Shown here one piece after another: positions 1-13,000 of a DNA stretch of 64,000 nt. The stretch is taken from the NCBI GenBank assembly GCA_005784505.1, contig VCAZ01000208.1:391001-455000 (forward strand), written 5' to 3'. The stretch comes from Bagarius yarrelli (lineage: Eukaryota; Chordata; Actinopteri; Siluriformes; Sisoridae). The stretch's first letter is position 1; the number at the start of each line of letters is the position of its first letter. The notes beneath the pieces were generated by a model. That model did no database searches. It saw only the letters and a program-made list of their open reading frames with translations, and had not been told where the DNA came from. The translations under genes were made by a program, and so were the position numbers.

Positions 1-1499
1 TTTCGGATTTCTCCATCCTGCCACGCGAGAGTGGAAAGACGGTAAGTGCGTAAAAATAGTGTCGTATTCACATGTAAATATGTGTTACACATGTGTATCG
101 TGTTGTAGTGTATCGTGTGTCTGTTTTGCCTGTTTTAGGTCTCTTCTCGTCAACCATGAGAGAGCTGTCTGGATTGTACCACAATGGCCCCAAGTGGATC
201 GTACTAGACGGCGACATCGACCCGATGTGGATCGAATCACTTAATACTGTTATGGATGATAACAAGGTGTCTGTTTTATTACAAATTATATGGCAGTTAT
301 AGCATGAAAGCATGACCTTCTCAAAGATATTATTGTGTGTGTGTGTGTGTGTAGTAGGTGCTGACCCTGGCTAGTAATGAACGCATCTCTTTAACATCCT
401 CTATGCGTCTGCTGTTTGAGATCAGTCATCTGAAAGCTGCAACTCCTGCAACTGTATCCAGAGCAGGCATCCTTTATGTCAATGCACAAGATCTCGGCTG
501 GAACTCGTGAGTGACACCTGTTAGCCCCGCCCACTTCCCTAGTCTTAAACTTCTAGGCCTAATTTAAATAACCAATTTTACAGCACAGATGGAATAGCTT
601 GGTGGTTAAGGTGTTGGACTGCTGATTGAAGGGATTGTCGGGCACCCAGCACCAACCAAGCTGCCACTGCTGGGCCCCTGAGCAAGGCTCTTAAGCTCCA
701 AGTGCTCAGTTGGTTAAAAATATAAAATGATAAATGTAATCAGCTTCGGATAAGGTCAACTTAAGGAATGTCTTAAATGTGTCGCTCACAAAATTATTTA
801 GATATCACTTAATATGCATCACCAATTTGTTTTTCAGCTATGTGACGAGTTGGATTGACACACGCCAGGCCCAATCAGAGCGAGCGAATCTGACCATTTT
901 GTTTGATAAGTATGTGCCCTACTGTTTAGAGCAGGTCAGGTGCAACCTTAAGACCATCACACCTATACCTGAGGCAAGCATGGTACAGGTACAGCAAAAA
1001 TATATCTAATTTCTATATTTCTTTACATTAAAAAAGATAAATAAACACTCAAGACATGCGAGAGTACAGATTTGTGTGGGTGTGTGCGTGTCACAGACTC
1101 TTTGCTGCTTGCTGGACTGCTTGTTATCAGAGGAAAACACTCCCCCTGACTCTCCTCGTGAGCTCTATGAGATCTACTTTGTGTTTGCGTGTGTGTGGGC
1201 TTTTGGAGGGGCTCTTTTTCAGGACCATGTGAGTATTAAAGCAATAAGTGTTAGGGGTTGTGTTAAATGTTGCTATCATTTAGATTTAAAACATATATCA
1301 ACATCTTTTTACTTTTTTTTCTCAGCTTAGAGATTATCGTGGCGAATTCAGTCGCTGGTGGAATAAGGAGATGCGGGCGGTTAAGTTTCCCTCTCAGGGA
1401 ACCGTATTTGATTACTACATTGACCCCGAAACGAAGAAATTTACGCCATGGAGCGAACGCACACCTCTGTACGAGCTGGAGCCTGATGTTCCACTGCAG
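1..1499 (+). CDS. Dynein segment: end of AAA2 and AAA2-AAA3 bridge (exons 1-6)
   Basis: These six exons encode roughly the first 258 residues in the window. Exon 1 is cut by the window edge; it opens in FGFLHPATREWKDG, downstream of the AAA2 P-loop, which is therefore not in the window. Exon 2 carries the AAA2 Walker B region (KWIVLDGDIDPMW) followed by IESLNTVMDDNK. Exon 3 holds the arginine-finger-side block ATPATVSRAGILY. Exons 4-6 encode the helical bridge toward AAA3 (SWIDTR, AFGGALFQD, KFPSQGTVFDYYIDPETKKF). All six exons join in phase with no lesion. Intron 3 carries a SINE and intron 6 (1500-2155) a dispersed repeat. Confidence 0.92.
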
Positions 1500-4400
1500 G
1501 TATTACACTGGTATACACACAGTTTATCAAAACCCCACACTATAGATTGTCTGATAGTTTTTTTTCCAGAAAAGATACAATACCGCTTATTTGTGATAAC
1601 TGATATTTACTGTTTTATTTCTGTTTTTGACCCTGCGATAACAACAGTACTGAACTGAACAAGCATTTATACTTATAACACTGACAATTCAGTCATGTTA
1701 CTTCCTTATTTTACAGCAAACACATCAAAAGAACTTTTATTGTTATATCACAAACTTGGTTATCTGTTAAATAAACGCCGTTTTCCAGGTTAACAAACTA
1801 AATAATTTTAACCTATAAAACAAAATCTAAACTATCTTAATGTTAGAAAAAAACTTTGCTACTTCAATGTGGTTTATTTTCCCAGTTTATACCAAACTAG
1901 GCAGCGCAGGTCAACGGCGCTCTCACACTCAAAAAAATGCTCACATAAAATGGTGCCATATATCAGTGGATCCAATATTACAAAACTAATATCTGATATT
2001 TGAAGGAAAATATTTCTAAAACCGATTATCGGTCGAACTTTACTAGCCAGCAAGTCTCTCAATACTGTCAGTGGTGTTTGTTGGGCGTGACAGGATAAAC
2101 AGTACATTTTCACTCGACTCTTTGAGCTAATGTCAGTGTGTTAACGTGTCATCAGATGGTGATGGTTCACTCAGCGGAGACAATCTGCCTGGCATACTTT
2201 GTTGAACTCCTGTTAGAGAAAGGCAAGCCAGTGATGCTGGTGGGGAACGCAGGGGTGGGCAAGACCATCCTCGTATGGGACACCATCTCCAAACACAGGG
2301 AGGAGTACATGGTGGCCAAAGTACCGTTTAATTATTACACCACTTCCGCCATGCTGCAACGTGAGCAAACACACCAGCATCTCCTAGCAAGAATTAGCAA
2401 ATGCACACATTGTTCGTAACAAACATCGTACTGTCTTCATGCCACAGGTGTTTTGGAAAAGCCTCTAGAGAAGAGGGCTGGAAGGAACTTTGCTCCCCCT
2501 GGCACAAAGAAGCTGATCTACTTTATCGATGATCTGAACATGCCGGAGGTGGATGCTTACGGAACAGTACAGCCACACACACTCGTCAGACAACATCTGG
2601 ATTATTTTCATTGGTGTGTGTAGACATTAGTGTCCTTATTTTTATATTGGTTATTTATTTACAGTCTACAGTAAAATATTTGATAATGTTTGTTGTGTGT
2701 GTTTTCAGGTATGATCGTCAGAGACTGGTGCTGAAGGAGATTCATAACTGTCAGTACGTCACCTGTATGAATCCAACAGCTGGAAGCTTCGCTGTCAACC
2801 CTCGGCTACAGGTAACACACAGAGCAACAGGCAGGCACCACATTTGCTTAAGGATCATTTTCATAACAAACAATAATTTTTCTCTCTCTCTCTCTCTCAT
2901 TCTCTCTCTCTTTTTCTGTCCCACTCTCCCCTTCTCTCCCTCCCTGTTTCTTTTTGTACAGAGGCATTTCTCTGTCTTTGCAGTGCATTTTCCAGGTGCA
3001 GAGGCTCTGAGTACGATCTACAGCAGCATTCTCTGCGGTCACTTCCAGCAGGGCGGCTTCAGCTACGGAGTAAGCCGCTTGGTGGGCGCAGTCGTCCAGG
3101 CCTCCATCTGCCTCCACCAGAAAATGACTCAGAACTTTTTGCCTACTGCTATTCGCTTTCACTATATCTTCAACCTGAGGGACATCTCCAACATCTTCCA
3201 GGTGGAATAAAACATAGATTATAATCATTAAAATATCTTCTGCATTAGACAGATACGTCCAGTTAGCATGAAAACAGGAATGTGTCGTGTAAAAGAAATG
3301 TTAGCGGGAGTGTTTATTTTTCTTTCCAATGATAATTAAAATAGTGGCCGCTTTCTCAACAAGTGCGTAAGATAAAAAAGAGAGAGTTTGTGTAAACTAA
3401 TCAATATAAACCAAATCATAAACATCTAACATAACTACGCTATGAGTTAAATTATAGACGTTTTTTTTCATCTATAAAAGTACACCCAACATTTACTGGT
3501 GTTTAAAGGGCATGGAGCAGTAGTGCATTCTTTCTGTATGTGTGCGCAGGGGATTCTTTTTGCCCAGCCTGAGACGGTGCGTTACCCCATCGAGCTGGTG
3601 TACCTGTGGCTGCACGAGTGTTCTCGTGTGTACTCTGATAAACTGATGGAGGAGAAGGATGTTGAACTTTTCAGTAAGATCCTGTTGGATACCGGCAAAA
3701 GATACTTTGAGGTCAGAAAGATGCTAAAATATCCCAACATGATGTCAGTAATCCGGTGCAAATGTATTAATCCTGAAATATATTTAAAAGTCTCTCTCTT
3801 TTTTTTGTCTTTTTCTCTGCAGGGAATAGACGAGTCAATCTTTATCCACCAGCCTCTGATCTATTCTCACTTTGCCCACGGTGTTGGGGAGCCTCGTTAC
3901 TCACAGGTCAGCGACTGGGAGAAGCTGCAAAAAACACTGACCGATGCGCTGGAGCACTACAACGAGCTGCATGCCAACATGAACCTGGTTCTGTTTGAGG
4001 AGGCCATGCAGCACATGTAAGAGTTCATGTGTCCGTCCATCCATCTATCCATCCATCCATCCATCCAGTCATCTATTCATCCATCAGCCTGTCCATCCAT
4101 CCATCCATCCATCCATCAGTCTATCCAGACAAGCACCCTGATTTTCATCCATTTATTTGCGTGTTTATTTATCAATTTCTCTGTATATCTATCTATTTAT
4201 TACTTACTCCGTCTATCTATACATCTATCACTTATTATTATTAACTTCTCAATTTATTCATGTTAATCATCCCCCCTCCACCCCCTTCATCCATCTATTT
4301 ATTCATTTAATAAAGCAATTCTTGAGTAACCAGTTCTTCATCCATTCAGACATCTGCATAAACTCATGTTTGTGTATTGAAACATTCTTCATTACTTTCT

Positions 4401-6821
4401 TTATTTATACATCCAAATGTGGTGTTTAGATGTAGGATCAGCCGTATTTTGGAGTCTCCAGTGGGAAATGCATTGCTCATTGGAGTGGGTGGCAGTGGAA
4501 AACAGAGTTTGTGTCGCCTGGCTGCCTTCCTCAGCATGCTGGAGGTCTTTCAGATCACTCTGCGCAAAGGCTACGGCATCGGGGACCTGAGGGTAACACA
4601 TATTTACGCACACATACACATACACACATAACTCTTTAGTCTCACTTTGCTTTCCTAATGTCTCTCTGTCTGCAGAGTGATATAGCCGCCCTCTATATTA
4701 AGGTGGGAGTAAAGAACATTGGCACAGTTTTCCTGCACACAGACGCTCAGATTCCTGATGAACGTTTCTTAGTGCTGATCAACGACATGCTCGCTTCTGG
4801 TATCTCCACCCATATGAACCACAACACGTACACACATGGCTTCTGTAAATAAGAGACACACAACTATTAATACATGTGTACATCTGTATGTATAGGAGAC
4901 ATCCCGGACCTGTTCACAGAGGAGGAGATGGACATGATCGTGGCTTCAATCCGTCTGGAACTCCGAGGCCTCGGCATGCTGGACACGCGAGAGCTGCTGG
5001 AACTTTTTTATAGAACGTATACGCAGACAGCTAAAGGTCAAAAGAACAATAAATTAACACATGATTAGAACATTTCCTGCTTCTCAGATTAACTTATTTT
5101 GACACGTGAGTACAGGTGGTCCTGTGTTTCTCACCGGTTGGTTTTACTCTGCGCACACGGGCGCGGAAGTTTCCGGCACTGGTGAACTGCACCGCTATTG
5201 ACTGGTTCCATCCTTGGCCCCAGCATGCACTACAGTCCGTAAGCAGGACATTCATCAGTAACATCCAAGGCCTTGAGGTGAAAAATTGAGAAAGAAATTA
5301 GTAAAATGAATCAATGTCTGTTAATATATTATGTGATTTAATGTGCATATGCATGACTTGAAGCCGGCAGTGAAGTTGTCTATCAGCGAGTTCATCTCCT
5401 ATGCACACACCAGTGTTAATGAGGTAAGTGTGAAGTACCAGCAGAACGAGAAACGCTTCAATTACACCACACCGAAGAGCTTCCTGGAGTTTATGAAGTT
5501 GTACAGTAACCTTCTGGCAACCAAACGAAGAGAGCTGACTCAGAAGATGGAGCGGCTGGAGAACGGACTACAGAAACTTTTAACCACTGCCTCCCAGGTG
5601 ACCTTCTCATATTACTTAACCAATTAAACTTGGACTTGAGTCTGCACCTAATAATGTAATTATTAATAAATAATTGCAGTGAAGATAATGGTTTATGATT
5701 AAAACCAAATTTTAATATTATTGACTTGCATTCAAACCTGTCTTCACTACCTGTATCATGATTTTTTTTGTCCCCTTGTGTTCTCAGGTGGAGGATCTGA
5801 AGGCTAAATTGGCTCTGCAGGAAGTGGAGCTGCATCACAGAAACAGTGACACAGAGGCCCTCATCGCAAAAATTGGCCAGCAGACTGACAAACTGAATCA
5901 GGAGAAGAGCATCGCTGATGCAGAGGAGCAGAGAGTGAGACACGTATGCAGTAGAAGTAAATTATTATTATCAGGTAATTCGAATAAAAGGTTTTTTTGC
6001 AATACATGTGCAGGTAGCAGCGATCCAAGCCGAGGTGACGAAGCAGCAAAAGGAGACAGAGAAGGACCTGGCTAGAGCTGAGCCAGCTTTACAGGCAGCC
6101 AACGCTGCTCTCAACACATTAAACAGGGTGTGTGTGTGTGTATGCGTGTGTGTAAGAACAAGCCAGGGAAAAAGAGAAAAAAAAAAAGAGGTGAAAGACT
6201 TTTACAAATTGCTGTGATTGTGTGTTTGCAGCTTAATCTTACAGAGTTACGGACGTTCCCGAATCCACCTGTGATTGTTACCAACGTGTTAGCGGCCGTG
6301 TTCGTGCTACTCGCTCCCAGCGGACGCATTCCCAAAGATCGCAGCTGGAAAGTTGCTAAAGTCATCATGAGCAAAGTGAGCAGCACATTCCTTGCACACA
6401 GACACGTTCCAGGCCACAGCGGTGATATATACTATAAACATGTCCTGTATAACATGTAGGTAGATGATTTCCTGCAGTCTCTGATTAACTTCGATAAAGA
6501 GCACATCCCCGACGCTACAGTGCGAGTGCTGAGGGACGAGTATCTCAGCGACCCAGACTTCAACCCAGAGTTTGTGCGTCTTAAGTCCTCGGCTGCAGCA
6601 GGGCTGTGCGCCTGGGTTATCAACATCGTACGCTTTCACGAGGTATCCCATAATGCAGCAAAAGATGTCTGTCTTTGGCGCAACTCGCCGATGCTTCTAT
6701 ACCACTTACACATTTCTAGTCGCCTACTCATTAATGTGTATCAATTGTCTTTCAGCCATATTTTTACTTTCTTTTAAAAGCTCTTTCCTCTCTCCTGTGC
6801 TGCCCTCTGCAGATGTTTGTG

Positions 6822-6866
<45 letters not shown>

Positions 6867-7280
6867 GCACTATTCCTGCAGAAATACATAAAAAACTAGG
6901 CCTTTGCATATAAATAAATAAAAGTTTCAGACCAGCGTAACGGCATTCTGCTGCAGTAGGTCTGCGTGTGTGTGTGTGTGCGTGTGTGTACAGATGTTCT
7001 GTGAGGTAGAGACAAAGAGGATGTGTCTCTCTCAAGCCAACACTGATCTGCTTGAGGCCGCCGAAAAACTGGAGGTCATCAGGAAAAAACTCACTGTAAG
7101 ATTTTGTCTCATCATCAATCTTGGCCCCGCTTTGTTTTTTTTGTCTCTCTCTCATGTCCTCTTGCTCTCTTTTTCTCTCTTTCTTTCTCTCTCTCTCTCA
7201 TTTTCTCCCTCTCTCTCTGCCTCTTTTCTTTCTATTTTTCTCTTTATCTCTTTCTCTTATCTTTCTCTCTCTTGCTATCT

Positions 7281-7316
<36 letters not shown>

Positions 7317-7465
7317 TCACTCTTTTCTGTACCAAAATATACCATTATATTAAGGTTGCTTCTAAAGAGGGATCTTACTGAAATACTGAATACTTCAAAA
7401 AGTACTGATCCTCAAAAGACAACACAATGAAATGTTTGTTTCTCTTTGTAATTTCTCATTCTTTT

Positions 7466-7526
<61 letters not shown>

Positions 7527-7722
7527 TTATATATATATATATATATATGTATATAATGTGTGTATGTGTGTGTTCTTGTGTTTAGGAGTTGGACAGTAAC
7601 CTGGACACTCTGACTGCAGCGTTTGAAAAGGCCACCGCCGAGAAGCTGCGCTGTCAAGAGGAAGTGAATCGCACCAATAAAACCATTCAACTGGCCAACC
7701 GCCTAGTCAAGGGCCTGGAGGT

Positions 7723-7779
<57 letters not shown>

Positions 7780-9997
7780 CGGTGTGTTTCCCAGTTAACT
7801 TCCTGTTTGGGACATAAATAATATTTTTTCAGGTTAAACATACATGTTGATGTTGCCCTGTGTGTGTGTGTGTGTTTGTTTCAGTCAGAGAATGTGCGCT
7901 GGGCTCACTCTGTAGCCCAGTACAGGGAGCAGGAAGCGACTCTCTGCGGAGATGTTCTACTCACGGCAGCCTTTATCTCCTACGCTGGCTCTTTTTCCAA
8001 AAGATACAGAAATGAGCTTCTGTACAACCTGTGGATGCCATACCTACGCTCACAGAAAGTGTGTGTGATATCCATAATATCCATTAGTCATATATAGATC
8101 AGGTCTAGTAATAAAACCTGTCTACCAAGTATGAACACCTTTTTTGTTTGTCTCAGGTTCCTGTTCCCATGTCTGAGGGTCTGGATCCTATTTCTATGCT
8201 AACGGACGACGCTACCGTGGCTAAGTGGAATAACGAGGGTTTGCCCGGCGATAAAATGTCCACCCAGAACGCAACCATTCTCTTAAACTGTGAGAGGTGG
8301 CCTCTCCTCATAGACCCTCAACTGCAGGGCATCAAGTGGCTCAAGAGTCGCTATGGCAGCAGCCTCTGGGTCGTTAACCTGGGGCAGAAGGGGTGAGGGG
8401 GCGTGGCTGTAAGGGGAAATAATGCAAAGGTCATATGTTTCTATGTTTCTGCCTACTTGTGTGTGTATATATGTAGGTACGTTGATGTAATCGAGCAGGC
8501 AGTAATAACAGGCGAACCGGTGTTGATTGAGAACCTAGAGGAGACCATCGACCCAATCATCGATCCACTGTTGGGTCGCCACACCATTAAAAAGGGCAGG
8601 TGAGAAATTTTTATTAACACACTACAGTTTATCAGGGCATTTCACAAGAAGTGCAGGAGTGGAATATATATATATGGGAGCCTCTCAAGGGGCCTCTCAA
8701 AGGCACATTTTTTAGCACATAATGGCCATTTTGTCAAATTACCAAGCATGAGGCGTCTACAGGGCACTGCATTTAGCTAGCTGGCTAGAGAAATGCTCTC
8801 GGAAGCATTCCATCATTTTGTCAAGGGCAGCTAATATGGGAGACTGCTGAGAGGTGAACTTTAACACGGCGGCCGTGAATAAAGCTGGAGGCCCTTATTT
8901 TTCTTTCAGCTTCTGAGACGATCGCTGTCTGTGTCAGGGCTCTAATTAAATATTAACAAAAATGAATATGTATTGATACACTAGTGTAAAAAAACCTTTT
9001 GTGATATTAGTCTGTATTGATATTTTTACACAGCCCTATAATCATGCTGTAAATGAAGTTTAAATGCGATTATGTTTTAAAGACTTTAAAACTATTTAAA
9101 ATGCTGTTTACCTCAACTGCTTGTGGTAGAGAGAGAAGAGGGTGGGTTCACAATAGTGCTGAATGTGTCAATGTGTGGCTATTTTGTTCGACTGATGATT
9201 GAAAGATTGTGGGTTCAATTCCCAGCACCACCATGCTGTCACTGCTGGGCCCCTAAGCAAGGCCCTCAACCCATAACTGATTAGTTGAAAAAAAAAAAAA
9301 AAAGTGTAAGTTGCTGTAGATAGGAGCATCTGCCAAATGTTGGAAATGAAAATGTACTATAATAAATGTTCTTTTGTCAGACTGCTGCACATTCTCATGT
9401 CTCTCACACTCTTTTAGATATATAAAGGTGGGGGATAAGGAGTGTATGTTTCACCCCGAGTTTCGACTCATTCTGCATACTAAAATGGCCAACCCACACT
9501 ATAAGCCTGAGATCCAGGCTCAGACCACCCTTATTAACTTCACCGTGACTCGGGACGGCCTGGAGGACCAGCTCCTCGCCGAGGTCGTGAACCTGGAAAG
9601 ACCGGATCTCGAGTACCTCAAGGTGTGTGCGATTGATTATTATGTCTTTAAGCAGATGAGTAACCGTCTGTGAGTGAACGTGTACGAGTTTACGTGTGTG
9701 TCGTGCAGTCCGACTTGACGAAGCAGCAGAACACTTTTAAAATCGAGCTAAAGCAGCTGGAGGATGAGCTGCTAACACGACTCTCAGCCGCCGAAAACAA
9801 CTTCCTGGGTGACAACATGCTGGTGGAGAAACTGGAAAGCACTAAACACACAGCAGCTGAGATCGAGATGAAGGTACTTCTAATAATCAGACATTATTTT
9901 CACACTAATTCACACCTGAGGCAATTTAGAGTGATGACAAAATGTTTTAAAAATACAGCAACTCAAACTCTATGAATACCTTTTTTGCTCAGCTTAA

Positions 9998-10050
<53 letters not shown>

Positions 10051-13000
10051 GTGCTGGAGGCAAAGGTTAATGAGGTAAAGATTAATGAAGCTCGTGAACA
10101 CTACAGACCTGTCGCAGTACGAGCATCGCTTCTCTACTTTATCATCAACGACCTTAACAAGATTAACCCAATGTATCAGTTCTCGCTCAAGGTCTGTCCT
10201 GTGTGTGTGTGTGTGTGTGTGTTAATTGCACCGAATAAACATAGATGTGTCCTGTTTTTTGTATTGTTAAATTCTAAACCGCTATGATTGTTTTTACTGA
10301 GGACTATAGTTTGCTTATTTCATTATTTAATTTATTTTAGTGTTTATAAATGATATGAGTTTGTACATGTGTAGCAGTAATTTGTTAAGCTTATATTTAC
10401 ATATTTACAAATTTTCTACCCTTTCCACTTGTCAGTGCGCCAAAGGTGATTAGGCAAAGAAAGTAACCTGAGCAGGACAGATGTTTTAGTTATTATTATT
10501 ATTATTATTATTATTTTTTTTTTTTTTGGTGGATGTGGGACATTGTGTGGATTAACTTCTTTAAAGGAATAATTCAGCCAAAAAATTAAAATTGTCATTA
10601 ATTATTTATTGTGTTGTTCCAAACCCGTAAGATCTTCGGAAAACAATTTAGGATATTTTTGATAAAATCTGAGCCAGAAAGATACACATTTTTCTCTCTA
10701 CTGCTTCTTCTTCTTTAATATTTTAGGCCGGTTGGCAAACCAGCTTTTGGTGCATATACCGTCACTCACTAGGACAGAGTGTGAAGGATTGATGTTGGAA
10801 GAGAAAAACCAGAAAAGATAAAATAAAATTACTGTTTCCTTCTTAAATCCTGTTGATTAATTCGGTATCTAAAGGAATATCTCGAACATCTCGATCATTA
10901 GATTGTTTTGTAAAATAATATTCTAGGAGCCTTATTTTTGTCTTTCAGTCTCATTTAAAAGCATTTTGTTAAAATATGTTCAACTGTTTTAAGTTGCTCA
11001 CATCATATTATGTGCAGAGCGTCCAATTCTAAGACAGGTTATTATAGTGTCTTTTCTGTTTCTTCCCTTAATGAGATTTGTCCGTTTTTGTGTGTGTGTT
11101 TCCTGTGCAGGCGTTTGATGTGGTTTTCCGTAAGGCTGTGCAAAATGCCGAGATGTGTTCTGATGTCAAGACTCGTGTTGACGCGCTCATCGACTGCATC
11201 ACCTTCTCCACCTTTAACTACATCAACCGAGGCCTGTTCGAGAGAGACAAACTCACCTTCACAGCGCAGCTCACGTTTCAGGTAGCTGAATAGAACGACA
11301 AACCGCAGATGCATCTATTGCACACCTTCCTGATCTCATGTTTATACAGGGGAGTGAATTTTGTGAGTGAATTTGCGTGACTTTTTGCGTGTTTCAGTTG
11401 TTACTGTTGAATAAGGAGATTGATATGCGAGAGCTCGATTTCCTCTTGCGCTTCAATATTGACCACAGTTACATCAGTCCTGTTGACTTTCTCTCCAATT
11501 CAGCCTGGAGTGCCATTAAGGTAAGACACACACTAGGAATGGACATTTGATGAAATTTCTTTACAGACTTTACAACAGCTTTTCTATTTAAAAAAAAAAA
11601 AAAAGTGTTTTTTTGCAGGAAAATTGCGTGAGTACAAAATGCAGCACCACAATGCACGCTGTGTGAAACAGTTCACCTGTAATTAGAGACGTTAGCGTGT
11701 TAACACCATCTTTTAAAATAAGAAAACAAAAAAGTGCAGTTGGTGATGATTGACAATGATTGGTCAACTTTTCATTCACTTTTTAAAACTCTAGAACGTT
11801 CAACTGATTGAATTAATTATGATGGACAAAATCCTTAACGATCATTCCAGCTTTTATATCTGCCTCAGGTAAATCGACAGTAAAGTTACCAGGTGTCTCA
11901 TGTTTCAGAGGAAAATCTGGTGGTTTTGCTTCATTTTAGATCTTTAATCATCTGTGAAGACCAGAACATAGCAGGATGTTTTATTTTCGTTTGTTTTCCT
12001 GTAGACCATGAGTTTTACAGATGAGTTCCGGGGGCTTGATCGTGACATTGAGGGCTCTCCTAAGCGCTGGAAAAAAGTGGTGGAGTCGGAGTGTCCTGAA
12101 AAGGAGAGACTTCCCCAGGAGTGGAAGAGCAAGAGCTCACTCCAGAAACTTATCCTCATGCGAGCTCTCCGACCTGACCGCATGACCTACGCTCTCAGGT
12201 GTGAATGTCTGGTCATTCCTCACGATATTATTGAACTTGAGGGTGGATTTAGGATTTTAACTGGCAACATGTGTGCAGGAACTTTGTGGAGGAGAAGCTC
12301 GGTGTGCAGTACACTGAGAGCAGGAAGATGGAGTTTGCAAGATCCTTTAAAGAAAGCAGTCCGTCCTCTCCAGTCTTCTTCATTCTGTCACCTGGAGTCG
12401 ACCCTCTGAAAGACGTGGAGTCTCTCGGTAAAGCTGCTAACACACCCGTTTTTCTCCCTGATAATAGTGGCAGTAGGTGTGTTTCTTACAGTACTCAGGC
12501 TTTTCCTTGTGTGTGTGAAGGTAAAAAACTTGGCTTCACAATAGACCTCGGAAAGCTGGATAATGTCTCTCTTGGACAAGGCCAGGAGGCTGTAGCAGAG
12601 GAAGCCATGAAGAAAGCTTCACAAGAGGGTCATTGGGTTATACTACAGGTTTGTACCTGCTGTCTGGGGCAGGAGTGGTCAATCTATGTTCCTTAAGTTC
12701 CTTTACCCTTTGGCTTACCTGGAACAGGTGTTTTCAGTCAATCAGAAGCTGGAAGATACCAATTCACTTTATCTTTTCCAATCTACCCTTATCTAGGATG
12801 GTATCAGCCAACGTCTCATTGACAGAATGTAATCATAAGTGGGATTGGGCAGAAACGTGGGACATAAGTTGTAAATTTCACATGTATGATTATTAATGCT
12901 TTAAAAGCACAAGCACCAACCTATTCCTGCTTAACGTGTGTTCCGTGTTTATGGTAGAACGTCCATCTGGTGGCAAAGTGGCTAGGAGCTCTGGAGAAAA

